Assembly (NCBI GenBank): GCA_024760905.1
Contig: CM045750.1
Coordinates: 12,475,419 to 12,539,418 of the forward strand
Length of the DNA: 64,000 bases
Reading direction: 5' to 3'
Source: Plotosus lineatus
Lineage: Eukaryota; Chordata; Actinopteri; Siluriformes; Plotosidae
Below are positions 44,158 through 56,113 of the stretch, piece by piece. The notes beneath the pieces are model-generated. The model had not been told where the DNA came from. It searched no databases and worked only from the letters and a program-made list of their open reading frames with translations. The translations under genes were made by a program, and so were the position numbers. Position 1 is the stretch's first letter, and every line of letters begins with the position of its first letter.

Positions 44158-44514
44158 AATGTTGAGGTCCTCTCTGGGAGTAACGAGGATGGATAGAATC
44201 AGAAATGAGTACATCAGAGGGACAGCACATGTAAGATGTTTTGGAGACAAAGCCAGAGAGGCTCGACTGAGATGGTTTGGACATGTACAGAGGAGGGATA
44301 GTGAATACAGTATATTGGTAGTCGGATGCTGAGGTTGGAACAACCAGGCAGAAGGCCGAGAGGAAGACCAATGAAGAGATTTATGGATGTGGTGAAGGAA
44401 GATATGAAGGTCATTGGCGTAAGAGAAGAAGATGCAGAGGACAGGGTGAAATGGAGGCAGATGATTTGCTGTGGCGACCCCTGAAGGGAATATCCGAAAG
44501 GAAAAGAAGAAGAA
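44158..44514 (+). mobile_element. RTE LINE, 5'-truncated 3' part
   Basis: Encodes LGVTRMDRIRNEYIRGTAH, then frames broken by a few indels, to the CCGDP end and the 3' block (GAATATCCGAAAGGAAAAGA, then (AGA)n). It inserted in a (TTA)n tract at 44120-44157. Confidence 0.88.
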
Positions 44515-44529
44515 GAAGATTATTATTTA

Positions 44530-45101
44530 TTTATTTAATTAATTAATTTATTTATTTTGAGATGGCCTGGAGTGCTATTTAGGGTGTACAAAGTGTCTGC
44601 TTTCTTCTGGCTTCAGTTGGGATGCGATCCATTCTCCTCTCGACTGTAATACAGGATGAAGTAGTTCAGGACATAACATGGGATTTTTATTTGAAGTTAA
44701 TTGAATCCACAGTTTAATGTCATCAAAAATTACCGTTCATGTATGAGGGATATGAACTATTTTAGTTATGCTTTTGAATGTTAATAACAAAGTGCTGCTG
44801 TTCTCAGTTGGATATGTTTTCATATCAAGAGCAGTTGCCTGTGGTTTTCCGGTCACTTTGAGAACATATAATTCATAAATTTATCTTTATACGCTTCAGT
44901 CCTCGAGTTGTTTTGAGCAGTATCCCTGAATTTATCACCTTCAACCAAACAGCACAATCTCAGTCATCATAATTCTATTTTCAGTATTGGCCTTGAATGG
45001 ATCTTCAGTGTATATACAACTCAAAGCACAAATCTCAGCATGATATGGTGTGATTCGATGAAACTATTCACTCAGTGGCTCTGGAGATTAATAGTACTCA
45101 A
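44530..45101. other. Intronic stretch, no gene seen
   Basis: Nothing recognised. Confidence 0.3.
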
Positions 45102-45103
45102 TA

Positions 45104-45662
<559 letters not shown>

Positions 45663-47055
45663 TTAGAGCTGTGCATCCAAATCTAACTATTGTTGTTATT
45701 ATTGTAATTATTATTATTTATCAAATCAACTAACTTTAAATATGCTTTAATTATGAAGGCAGCTGTTTAAAAATATGACCTTTGTTGGGTCATCCTAAAG
45801 TCAAATACCTGCAGTAATTTTTCTTCAGTAGCTCACTTCCTGTCTGACAAATCCTGATTAAAGTATTTAAGGTATGAATTTTAGCACTTGGTGGTGGAGT
45901 CGTCGCTGATGACATCATTGGTGTGGTGTTCTGCTTGTTTCAGCTTGTACTGTATGGTGAACCCTTTTCACTTGATGCATTTACTGAAATGGTTCTCCGG
46001 GCAGTCGTCTTGGCATCCCGTTCAGACGACCTATGTTTCTGCTCTATCGCTATGAAGTGTGAATTTCGGGTGCTCCGGGAACCATGTTGGGAACCAAAGT
46101 GTGAAAAGGGGAGAAAAAAAAAGCATTTCCTTTTGTGTGCAGCCTTTCTTCTGTGCATCTTGTAGCCTCTCCAACAGGCAGGAAGATTAAAAGGCTTGAT
46201 CGTGACTGATGCTTTGTGGCAGTTCAGCAGAAACATGACCTATTACACATAATTATTTGAGATTTTTTTTGTTGTTGTTGTTGTTGTTGATCTCCTGCTA
46301 ATTATTATTTCAGTCTATTTGTAATAGTGATGTGCAGGGTTACAGCCTGTAATTAAGCTTCCAAATGAGGCATTATTTTCTGTGCTTTGAACTTCAACCA
46401 ACTTCAGATGTTCTTGTGGGTGGAAGATATACTTTGACTAATGATAGAATCGCAGGATCCGGAGAGTGTAAATGAAGCTAAATAAAAAATTGGGACCAGC
46501 CTTGAACCGTCACATCAATCATTTACTTGTGGTTTTTTTTTTTCATTTATTTCGTGGAATACATCACATAAGGTGAAAGTAAGCTAAAACAGGGTAGCTT
46601 TGACAAATCTTTTCATTTGTACATATTTTACTGATGTCAGTGCACCAGTGAACTAGTCAAATGCAGCATTAGATAGGTTGTGACCTGTCCTTGTTTATGG
46701 CATAATAAGATCATGTTAGGACTTTTCATTGCCTCTTGGGAAAATGAAGAAGAAACATGGGACTTGCCAGTATTACCCCAAGGGTCATTGACACGTCATG
46801 GGGTAACATTGACACACACTATAACACCATGCCGTGGGCCACAAACAGCCAGGAAGATTGTCATTTGTAACTATGGACTGACATTTCCTGTCATTTTATA
46901 GCCTGAAATATGTAAATACTGGAAGATACAGTGAAGTTTTTGGATGCAAGATCATATACAGTATGCCGGCTTGGGCACAGAGGTAATGGTGTAGACATGT
47001 CCTTCAGAATATTGAGCTGGTGAAAACACCACTGACTGACAAAAGCTATACTGTA
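45663..47055. other. Intronic stretch, no gene recognised
   Basis: About 1.4 kb of apparently unique sequence, with a (TTG)n run near 46270-46289. Overlapping open frames on both strands at 45923-46236 have no recognisable features, so no gene is called. Confidence 0.35.
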
Positions 47056-47057
47056 TG

Positions 47058-47059
<2 letters not shown>

Positions 47060-47123
<64 letters not shown>
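47060..47123. repeat. (TA)n microsatellite
   Basis: About 32 TA units leading into an A/T-rich tract and the hairpin. Confidence 0.95.
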
Positions 47124-47128
<5 letters not shown>

Positions 47129-47130
47129 AT

Positions 47131-47311
47131 AATAAAAATAAAAATAAAAGGACAGGACAAAGACTTTCTATTGAAACCCCATTTATCACTACAGATCTGT
47201 TTCGAGGGGTGGTGAAACCATCCTCTCTCTTCAGGTGATTATAGAAGAATCTCGAAACAGATCTGTAGTGATAAATAGAAAGTCTTTGTCCTGTCCTTTT
47301 ATTTTTATTGT
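47131..47311 (-). ncRNA. Long hairpin with hammerhead-ribozyme-like core (candidate)
   Basis: Inverted arms AGGACAGGACAAAGACTTTC and ATTTATCACTACAGATCTGT are repeated as reverse complements in 47250-47300; the left arm has ten extra bases. On the minus strand the loop region contains CTGAAGA (47234-47228), fitting the hammerhead CUGANGA, a 24-base stem-loop (47227-47204, eight pairs with one bulge and one mismatch), and then GAAAC (47203-47199), fitting the GAAA half. Hammerheads are known in Penelope-like retroelements. Stems I and III are only partly canonical, so activity is uncertain. Confidence 0.4.
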
Positions 47312-47386
47312 TATTTGCTCTACCAAAAAGTATTGAGCACTCTCCTACGGCAGGATCTACTCAGAAAATCATATATATATATATAT

Positions 47387-47830
47387 AGTCAGCCCTTGAC
47401 TATTCGCGGTTTTCGGTTTGAGTATTCGCGAACTGCCAAGCAACTGACACGTCACTCAAATTCAGCCAATGGCTATCCTCCTTCCTGCTGATTGGTTGAG
47501 ATGATGTAACACCCCGTTTTCCTCATTCGCACAGAAGTTGTCAATCAGCCTCTTTTTTTAGTGTGTTTTAATTATCAGTTAAGCTCTATAATGCCACTGA
47601 AACACTGTGCGTGTTCTCTGGCTAAGCGATAGAAAACGTTGGATGTCTCCTGTGAAGAAATAAGACTTTCTCCTGAAGAAATGAGTTTCCTCTGAACTGT
47701 TGCATTAAAGTCTTTTTCAATTATTATTCCAGTACAGTATGAGATTTTATGTTCTGTAGCATGTTTAACAAACTATACCAAATGGATAAACTTTATTACG
47801 CTTCATGTCCTTTTGCATTGAACGTAACGT
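47387..47830 (+). mobile_element. Pogo/Tigger-like element, family C copy 3, 3'-truncated
   Basis: Begins AGTCAGCCCTTGACTATTCG and follows copy 1 (17283-18488) through ATTCAGCCAATGGCT and GAAGAAATAAGACTTTC. It includes MPLKHCACS, which lines up with MPPKRCAFS of copy 2. The right end is missing. Confidence 0.75.
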
Positions 47831-48033
47831 CTCCAAGGTGGCGCTGCCTAGAGGGCGACGTCGCAGAGTTCTCAGAGTCAAATTGTTTCTTTGTTCATTT
47901 TAATTTGTTTCATTTGTTGTTTTGTTTGTTCATGTTTTGCACTATGCTCGTCTATGACCGGTCAACCCGACTACAGCTGTGAGATTGAAGTCTTTGGGCA
48001 ACTGAGAACGCTCAACTCCTATATACGTATATA

Positions 48034-48929
48034 CAGTCGGCTCCCTTCTTACGAAATTAATCCATTCAGAGCCTTTTTTGGAACCTGGAGTTTTCGTGAA
48101 TAGATGCACATTTTACATGTAAAACGTGTGATTCGTTCCAAGGCTCCCAAGACTACTCCATAAACCCTTTAAAAATTATAAAAGTACACCAATTTTGTAT
48201 GAAATGTGTTAAAAGTAAAAGAGAATTAATTATTAAACAATTTAAATATTTTATTAACATATTAAACCATTTTATCAACATATTTATTAATTAAACCATT
48301 ATTAACCAATTTTTTATTAACCAAACCAAACAATATTAAACATTATTAAACATTTGTGACGCGCTTCGCCAATTGAGGGCGACATTGCGACCGACAACGG
48401 AGCTTTTGGGGCGGAACGCGGCTTGTCCGGATCTTCAATCTGTCAAGCAGGAAAGTGCGCTTTGAACACTTGTTTAGTACTCAACATTCACTTGTTTGCC
48501 TGAGTGATCGGAGGTCCAGATGAGCCACGTTTTGCCCACATTCAGTGGAGCGCGTCACATTTATTAACATTTACTGAATTAAACAACTTAAACGAAAAAT
48601 AAGCTGCAATGAGCACTTTTAAAAAAACACTCATGAACCAACAGTACATCTCTCCTTTACGCGTGTGACAAACAAGCATTATAGGTACAGTACTATGGAG
48701 ATTCAGATCCCTCCTGGCCAATGGGAGGCCAATGAAAGACTTGATTGGGAGACAGCCAATGAGAGAGCAACCTTTGCGATGTTTGAATGGCGCGTTTTAA
48801 TGTTGAATGGCGCGTTTGGCGCTTTTCGTAAGAAGTTGTTTCATATACAGAGGACAAAAATTTAGGAAAATGTTTTTCATATACTGGATTTTTTATATTC
48901 AGGGGTTTTCGTAAGAAGGGGACTGACTG
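48034..48929. mobile_element. Pogo/Tigger-like element related to family B (896 bp)
   Basis: Left end CAGTCGGCTCCCTTCTTACG, right end complement of CAGTCAGTCCCCTTCTTACG, TA on both sides (48032-48033, 48930-48931). The interior shares TTGGAACCTGG/GATTCGTTCCAAGG and the GGCCAATGGGAGGCCAATG block with family B in reverse orientation. No transposase frame was recognised. Confidence 0.85.
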
Positions 48930-48930
48930 T

Positions 48931-48989
48931 ATGTATGTATGTATGTGTGTGTGTGTATATATATATATATATCACACTGATATATATAT

Positions 48990-49021
<32 letters not shown>

Positions 49022-49041
49022 CACACACACACACATATATA

Positions 49042-49079
<38 letters not shown>
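48931..49079. repeat. Compound microsatellite and 36-base T-run
   Basis: (GTAT)n, (GT)n, (TA)n, (CA)n and (TA)n blocks, then poly-T at about 49044-49079. Confidence 0.92.
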
Positions 49080-49080
<1 letters not shown>

Positions 49081-49084
49081 ACAA

Positions 49085-49990
49085 ACTCACCAGACAGTAA
49101 GGCAGCATCTCATGGGTTAGACCAGTATTTTGCAAGGGAAAGTCACGTGAACAGTCAGCTGTAACCTCCCATGCTGACCACATGGCAACTATACATCTTC
49201 AGGGAGGATAATGGAGTATGCTACCGAATCAAATTACTCAGACACATGTAAAACATTTTGTCAAAGTTACCTTGCATTACCTTACACCCTGGTTGGGGCT
49301 TTATCCACGTCAGATACACACCTCCCCACATGTTAGTTTTAAATGCTTTTCTTTTTCATGCCTTCAAAGGAAACTTCAGGATTTTTTTTTTTAACCTGGG
49401 CCCTATTTTACCTTCACTTTTATTAGTGATGGTGAGGGGAGCAGGAGCTATAGAAATGGTTCAATCTGTTCATCCATTTGTACATATTTTTAATGTAATA
49501 GCTTTGAAAATAAATTATATTAAATCAAATTTGGTGGATGGATTCCCCTCAGGAAGGTCATAGTTAGAATTGTATATGAATGCTCTTGACCTTGTTTCAA
49601 GGTCACAGCAGCTGAATTTTTCTATATTCAGCTTTTCAAGGCTTGTTTATGCGAAAACAATGAACAGAAATGACATTGAATTTCCAAATTTATTGCTCAA
49701 GTTGCCCTCTGGAAGATTTTGGATGGGATCGTTTATGAATCACCTTGACAGTTTTTTCCGTTTTGGGCAAAGTTAGTACATTGGTTCTCAATATCTAAGG
49801 CTAAGCTCAGAATCATAACCCAGATAGCAGATTAGGGTCAAACAAGAGTATAACATCTTGGTATGCACTGGTGAAACACAAATCCAATACTTCTGCAACT
49901 TTATGTTGAACTTGAATGTCTTTAACAAGAGTGATGTAATCATCAGCATATGTGCTGACAGGTGTACTGCAGTCATGTGCTGAAGAGTTT
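49085..49990. other. Intronic stretch, no gene seen
   Basis: Nothing recognised. Confidence 0.35.
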
Positions 49991-50005
49991 TCCCTAGTTT
50001 CTTTA

Positions 50006-50312
50006 GGGGCAGTGGTGGCCCGGTGGTAAGGTGCTGGATTACTGATCCTAAGGTTGGGAGTTCAAGCCAGACTGTCAGTGGTTGTCACTGCTGTCATTCC
50101 AGTGCAGCTGGGTTATCAAAGGCTGGTCATGTCTCACTGTCTATAGTGAGAGAAGCATGGGTAGGCTGCATAGTCGTCAGCGTGTTTCTGCCCTGCGATG
50201 GACTGGCGAGCCGTCCAGGGATTACTCTGCAATCGCCCAGAGTCGGCTAAGATGAGCTCCATCCTCCCCGCAACCATAATTAGGATTACGTGGTTCAGAA
50301 AATGAATGAATG
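50006..50312 (+). mobile_element. SINE A1, full length with internal losses
   Basis: Head GGGGCAGTGGTGGCCCGGTG, degraded B-box (AGTTCAAGCC), shortened body, L2-type tail ending AAAATGAATGAATG. Target duplication AGTTTCTTTA / AGTTTCTGTA at 49996-50005 and 50313-50322. Confidence 0.87.
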
Positions 50313-50394
50313 AGTTTCTGTAGTGTTATCAAGGGTACACAGAGATGGGTATCTTAATCTGGGGTGTCTTACAATACTGTCACATACTATTATT

Positions 50395-50815
50395 AGGCCA
50401 GCCTTAAAATTTTTTTTGTTGGCAATAAATGAAAAAGATATACCCGGGAGGGAGGAATTTTTTTTTTTTTTTTTTTTTTTTTTTTGGCCCTGTGCAGGCC
50501 ACTCAGGATTCGCGGGGAGATTTTTTTTTCATACATCATGCTATGTTATGTATGTGACGTTGTAAACACAGTAGAATGAAATAAAAATCTTCTATGTGAA
50601 ATCAACATACCGAATATCAAAGTTTATTTTTTTAATATTGTAATCAACAGAGTATCAAGGTCTCTTCAACATAAACTTTTAATGGCCACGCAGTCAACAT
50701 AGTGTCAAAGTCAAAATACCTTCGTCACGCTCCGTGCTATTGCTGGAAGTTTATAATTAACTTATATTTGTTGAAAAATGTTTGCAAATGTGTTGCTCAA
50801 TAGTGACAGAGAACT

Positions 50816-50854
<39 letters not shown>

Positions 50855-51159
50855 GTCATATCATTGTCCCCTTCCATCATGCTTTTCGCCTTTGTTGTGA
50901 AGACAGTACTGGCCAATGAGAATCACTCTTTCAATGAACTGGTGAAACTGGCAAATCACAAGGCACGGTTGACACTGACTTCACTTTGGTCACTTTTTAG
51001 TACAGTGTATGATGGGGACCCATGCATTTTTTTTTTTCAACACAACCAGCCAGTATATTTTTATTTTTTGCGTCTGTGAATGCTTGGCGAGGTTTTTATG
51101 TACAATTTTGGCCCAACCGGCCGTGTTACTGCCAACAAAGATATTTTTAAGGCTGGCCT
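50395..51159. mobile_element. Unclassified DNA element with 34-bp inverted ends
   Basis: Left AGGCCAGCCTTAAAA ... TTTGTTGGCAATAA (50395-50428). The right end 51126-51159 is its reverse complement, matching at 30 of 34. The interior holds two long T-runs (50460-50485, 50817-50850) and no recognised protein. No clear target duplication, so the superfamily is unknown. Confidence 0.6.
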
Positions 51160-51164
51160 TACAT

Positions 51165-51497
51165 TATCGGCTTGTCTGTGATAAAGTGGGTTATTTTGAC
51201 GTGATTGTATGCCCCATTGTGTATATATACACTATTTATAGCAGTTTTGTGGTTACTTGTCATTGTTCTAAATCAATATTGGAGTATCTTTCAATGTTTT
51301 TGTCTGCAGATTTAAAAAACAAAAAAAAAACAAAAAAAAAAACTGAGAATTAAAAAGAATTGAGGTGAAAGTTCATTATAGTGCATGAAATAACTGGTGG
51401 TTAGTCACCGTGCTACTTATTGCTGATCAGTGACGGCATGTTCGTGTCTGAGCTTCAGATTAAAGAATTCATATATTTTAGCTGTTGTAATATAGGA
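51165..51497. other. Intronic stretch, no gene seen
   Basis: Nothing recognised beyond an A-rich tract near 51316-51345. Confidence 0.3.
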
Positions 51498-51499
51498 TA

Positions 51500-52289
51500 C
51501 AGTGATACCTCAGCTCACGAACATAATTGGTTCCCAGAAAGTGTGTGTGAGGTGAAAAGTTCGTCTTCCGAACATTTATTTCCCATAAGAAACCATTAAA
51601 ATGAGAATAATCCGTTCCCAGTTCCCCATTAAACATAATTTTCTACTAAATAAGCCTTAAAACTACACAAAAATATACCTTATTTTATGTATAATAAATG
51701 TGCTATTGTATTGTAATTAAAGAAATAAACTGTACTGTATAATAAAGTCGTTTTATTTACCTTTGTGATGGTAGTTGATGGCTTGATGGAATGGAGTGGG
51801 AGGAGGAGGGAGGGAGGGACTTACTGTTTGGAAGGAGTGTTTGGAAACGCCTACTGTTTGGAAACACCCTTAGCCACACACGCACCCTTAATAGCTTCCT
51901 TGTTCTTAAGGATGGGAGCAATGGTAGACTTAGCGTACTGGTACTGGGACGCTGAGTCACACAAACGCACACCTCGTTCGTGTTTTTCAATGATCTCCGC
52001 CTGTGGTGGGGTCTTTTTCGGTCCCATAATAGCAAAAGTACACTCAATATGGTCCAAAATGTCTAGCAAACACAAACCACTTCCGCACTCAAAGAAAGGG
52101 GTGTGACGAACTGGGACGCCGTGAGCGTGCGTCAGCTTCTCGTGGCCGCCACCGTGGCGCTGTTCGACCGCGTGGTTTGGTTCGTCCGCCGAAAACTAGT
52201 TCGTCAGCAGAGACTATATGCTCGCAAATTTAATGTTCTTGAGGCGAAAAGTTCGTGAGCTTAAGCGTTCGTCAGCGGAGGTTTTACTG
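51500..52289. mobile_element. Pogo/Tigger-like MITE family F copy 1 (790 bp)
   Basis: Left end CAGTGATACCTCAGCTCACG, right end complement of CAGTAAAACCTCCGCTGACG, TA on both sides (51498-51499, 52290-52291). Same length as copy 2 at 56114 and about 99% identical by eye. It keeps a transposase N-terminus on the minus strand. Confidence 0.9.
51854..52075 (-). CDS. Short CENP-B/Tigger-like HTH peptide in MITE F1
   Basis: An open frame of 74 residues. From Met17 (52027) it reads MGPKKTPPQAEIIEKHERGV, RLCDSASQYQYAKSTIAP and ILKNKEAIKGA, matching the first helix-turn-helix of Tigger-type transposases (compare MGPKK ... RLSDITKEYG ... ILKQKEALKG in the family B copy at 41163). The catalytic DDE region is absent. 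The identical arrangement is open in copy 2. If expressed it could bind element ends and not move them; it may equally be an inert remnant. Confidence 0.55.
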
Positions 52290-52291
52290 TA

Positions 52292-53220
52292 TTATGTAAT
52301 GTAGTCCAGGCATCATGACTTGTTTCTTCGAGATCTATGGATGAGATCATGTGACATGCTGATGTGTTATTGATTTGACTTCGGTCTGGTACAAGCACAA
52401 AGTTTACAAAAGCTCCATTAAAATCCCTCCCCCCCCCTGAAAAATCTCTTCATGTGTTGGTAATTGACTGACTGCGGTTCAGTGCACTCATGCGAACACC
52501 GAAGGGTCCTCTTCATCGTCCTCTTCGACGCCCACATCTAAAGCACCGAAACGCCAGGGTGTTCAGTCAGAGCTGGCGAGTGCTGTTTAATAAAGCATTT
52601 ATTATGAAGAAAGCATTTATTATTTATTATAATTATAAAGCATTTATTATTAAGAAAGCATTTACTGTCCTTGAAACCTGTTTGGTAGCTGCAGTTTATT
52701 TTAGCACTCAGTCTCTGCATCAGCTTTCCATGAAGAATTGTAGGAGTATTTTATCAATAGCACTTTTAATATATCTTTTGTAAATAGCCCGAGATCTAAG
52801 CTCACTGCTTGGTGTAACCTTTCATCAGTGCAAGAAACCCCACAACCCTATCATGAAGCCTTACATTTCTCAAGCAGGAGATAAAAGCCTGAGAAATGCA
52901 GGAAATAACCAGCACACCACTGCCACTCCATAATGCACCACTCCACGGCTGCTTAGCAACAGCACTGGGGGAGTTCTGGACATGGCTGTGGACCATCATC
53001 TGGCTGGTTAATGAGGAAAAGCAAGAGGAAGAGAGAGACAGTACAAAAAGAACGGATACTAATATCTGATCAGGGATGACTAAAAATATCTTATTGTATA
53101 TTTATAAACATACATCAAATTTTTTTCCGTACATGTCTCACAGTTTGTACATTTTTCAGCCACTACACAGTAGTTAACACTTTCATTCAACAGGGATCTG
53201 GAGGTGAGCGTGTGCTTCTT
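52292..53220. other. Intronic stretch, no gene seen
   Basis: Contains a degenerate run of AAAGCATTTATTAT-type units at 52590-52660 and nothing else recognised. Confidence 0.35.
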
Positions 53221-53226
53221 CTAAGA

Positions 53227-53380
53227 CAGGGGTCCCCAAACTTTTTCCTGCGAGAGCCACATAACTTTTGTCTTCTCTGAAGGGAGACCGAGGCCATCTT
53301 GCAACAGAAACTGTGACGATCGCAGGGCTGCCTAAACGTAAACATTTATTGTTTTCCAGTAAGCCACGCATAACCAAATA
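53227..53380. mobile_element. hAT-like element, left end only
   Basis: CAGGGGTCCCCAAACTTTTT then GCGAGAGCCACATAAC, as in fish hAT elements. No right end was found; it runs into a family B fragment. Confidence 0.55.
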
Positions 53381-53391
53381 TGAGTCACCCT

Positions 53392-53651
53392 TTCTGGGTA
53401 CAGTACTGTATTATGGACATTCAGCTGCCTCCTAGCCAATGGGAGGCCAGCGCGGCGGGATGTTGGGAGACAACCAATGGGAAAGCAACTCGCGCATTGT
53501 TTGAATGTTTGAATGGCGTGTTTGAATTTTTAAATTGGCACTTTCGTAACGTGAATTTGTTTCTTATTCAGAAACAAAAAATTTTAGGAAAATGCGTTTC
53601 GTAATCTGAATTTTTCGTTTGGTGAGACTTTCGTAAAGTGAGGTAGCACTG
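53392..53651 (-). mobile_element. Pogo-like family B fragment, one end only
   Basis: Carries GCCAATGGGAGGCCAGCGCG and ends with the complement of CAGTGCTACCTCACTTTACG followed by TA. The other end is missing. Confidence 0.75.
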
Positions 53652-53659
53652 TACTTCAC

Positions 53660-54180
53660 AATGGGCATGAGGTGCTTTTCTGTAGACTCATCTTTTGTAT
53701 TCCGTCAGACCCACTTGGAGCTTTTTGGCAACAAACATACTATCTTGATCTCATTTGACCAAAGCACCTGGTCCCAGATGAAGTCCCAGTACCACTTGGT
53801 GAACTCCCAACATTTGTGTTTATGATTGTGAGTGAGAGAAGTTTTTTCCGTGTATGCCCCTCAAACAGCTTGTTGGCATGTAGATGGCGCCTGATGGTTG
53901 TTTTGGAGACTTTGTGACCCTAAGATGCTCCCATCTGTTGCAGTTCTTCAACAGTGAGCTTTGGAGAATCTTTTTCTTACCATCCTCCTCACTGTGCGTG
54001 GGGGTAAAGTAACCTTGCGTCCTCTTTCAGGCTTATTTACCATTGTTCCGGTTATTTAAAACTTCTTAATGATTCCTCTGACAGTAGATATGTGCAGGTG
54101 CAGGCGAGGGGCTATATTCTTGTAGTCGTTGCCTGACTTGTGAAAATCGACGCATCCATAAATTTTAATCAAATTCACTC
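53660..54180 (-). pseudogene. Tc1/mariner transposase relic, frameshifted
   Basis: Minus strand encodes in order GNDYKNIAPRLHLHISTVRG (helix-turn-helix), KPERGRKVTLPPRTVRRMV, KTTIRRHLHANKLFEGH and WDQVLWSNEIKI. In active Tc1 transposases the last motif is LWSDE with the first catalytic Asp; here it is Asn. Several frameshifts and stops occur, and the rest of the DDE domain is missing. Confidence 0.7.
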
Positions 54181-54194
54181 ATCAAATATCAAAT

Positions 54195-54795
54195 ACAGTA
54201 TCAAATATAACCTTTAACATTCTCTATGATGCGATCTTTCTGCTTGTAAATGGTTCCGATGGTCGACGGATGATCACGTTACATGAAGCTGAGCTAAATC
54301 ACGTTTCATGAAGCTTAAAACAGCCAATCAGCGCTTACAATACGAGAGGCGCTTAACACCGAAAGTAGTGTACTTGCTGCGCTTGAAGGTGGGTTATATG
54401 GACGTCCGGTCTTTCAAGTGAGCAAGGTGCCCTTGAACTCATTTAGTACTCAGCCTGCACTGATGTGAATCACCAGCAGAGCAGAGAGTTCTCTTTCTTT
54501 TCTGGATTCAGGTTTTCATTCATTTTACAACTCTCTTTGCTTAACTGAGTATGCATGGTAGATTGTGCCGATCCGAGCAGATAGTTAATTCATCTCTGTG
54601 TATGAGACTTGCACCCATGCTAGTAGGCTTACGCTTCTGACCAACCATATTTGCTTAGGGTTACAAAAGTCCGCAAAACAGTGTAAACACAAAGATCACA
54701 GAGACGATGTCATAACACAATGGTAAGACATTATATAACTTATATATAAAACTGAACTAGGAAGTAGGAGGGGCACGTTCAGTCTGTCTATATAT

Positions 54796-54797
<2 letters not shown>
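54195..54797. other. Intronic stretch, no gene seen
   Basis: Nothing recognised. Confidence 0.3.

Positions 54798-54827
<30 letters not shown>
54798..54827. repeat. (TG)n microsatellite
   Basis: About 15 TG units. Confidence 0.95.
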
Positions 54828-54828
<1 letters not shown>

Positions 54829-54839
54829 GATAAATAAAT

Positions 54840-56111
54840 AATGCATAAATAAAAGTACTTCATTGAAAGCATAAGAGTTATTCCTTTGAAAATTAACAAT
54901 TTTCACATCCAGCCACCTGTTTAGAAACATAGAGAGTGATATATCCACCTTTAAACATTAATATGGCCCTACATATTTATTCCACTAGACTAAGAGCTCG
55001 GAATACATAAACCCGAGTTATTCAGTTGGTGGCCCGCAAGACACTTTGCACTGGCCCTTTAAGCTGGCTACTCTTTTTTTTGTAAGTATAAGAATGTATA
55101 TTAAATAATTAATTAAACTCTGAAGCCAGTGTATTTTTGGACGATTCTGTGTTATGACTGTTTCTTGCCAGATTAGCTCCGCCTTACTGTGAAACAAACT
55201 GCTATCACAAACCAATCACTGTGAGGGCTCCGCCCTCAACGTGCTTTTCCAAGTGATACTGTTCTTGTTGTTAGGACAGTAGCCAGGTAACTTGGACAAA
55301 ATGTCTCTTTTTATACTACAAAAATGAGAAGTCGATTGGGAAAACTGGTGGGTTAACAGTGACTAGACAGAGAAGTGTTTTTATCTGTCTGCTTGAAGCC
55401 TGTGTGTCTGCTGTACTGTGAGAGTGCATGTATCGGTATGTCAAGAATATAAATTCGAAAGCCATTTTAAGAAACCCCACGTTAACTCTGCCATGATTTG
55501 GGTTCCGATGCTGCACCAGAACCTTGTGGTGCTCATGCTTTGGTTCACAAATGAAACACCATTAAAACTCAGAATCACGCGTCTTTTACTCCGCTCATAT
55601 GCACCTCTGTCTGCCCGTGGCTCTGACAATGTATACAACGGACTTTATTGCTCTTATTAAATCAAGACATGTCATATCTCTCATTGTGTGTGAATATTGG
55701 AGACTAAATTAGTGATACAACAGATCTGTGAATCAAATTAGTCATTAGGATTGCTTTATGACGAGGTTGAATGTTGTAGTGAAGGTATATCCCTGTGTTG
55801 ATATTCAAATTCTCCTTTTCTTATTATAATATTTAAAACTCGACCTTTTTGTCTTATTTGTCACTTCTTCTTTCCTTTGTCCTCTTTCTTTTGGTATTAT
55901 AATTCAAAGCCTGGCTTTTCTTTCTCAATATTCACTTAATTTTCTTCTTCTTCTTCGTATCGTTATTGTTATTATTCTTATTCACGGTATTCACTATTCT
56001 GAATAGTAATAATAATAATTCTATTCACTTGTAAGTCGTTATAGCTGTATGGTATGTTTGACTGTAGAAATACATGAGGACTTTATGTTGTGACATAATA
56101 CAATTTACTAA
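54840..56111. other. Intronic stretch, no gene seen
   Basis: About 1.3 kb. Short (AAT)n near 56003-56016. Nothing else recognised. Confidence 0.35.
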
Positions 56112-56113
56112 TA

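Noticed and set aside
45923..46236. Overlapping open frames of 80 and 98 codons on opposite strands
   Set aside because: No motif, no splice context and no repeat-family match. Open length alone is weak evidence in AT-moderate intron sequence.
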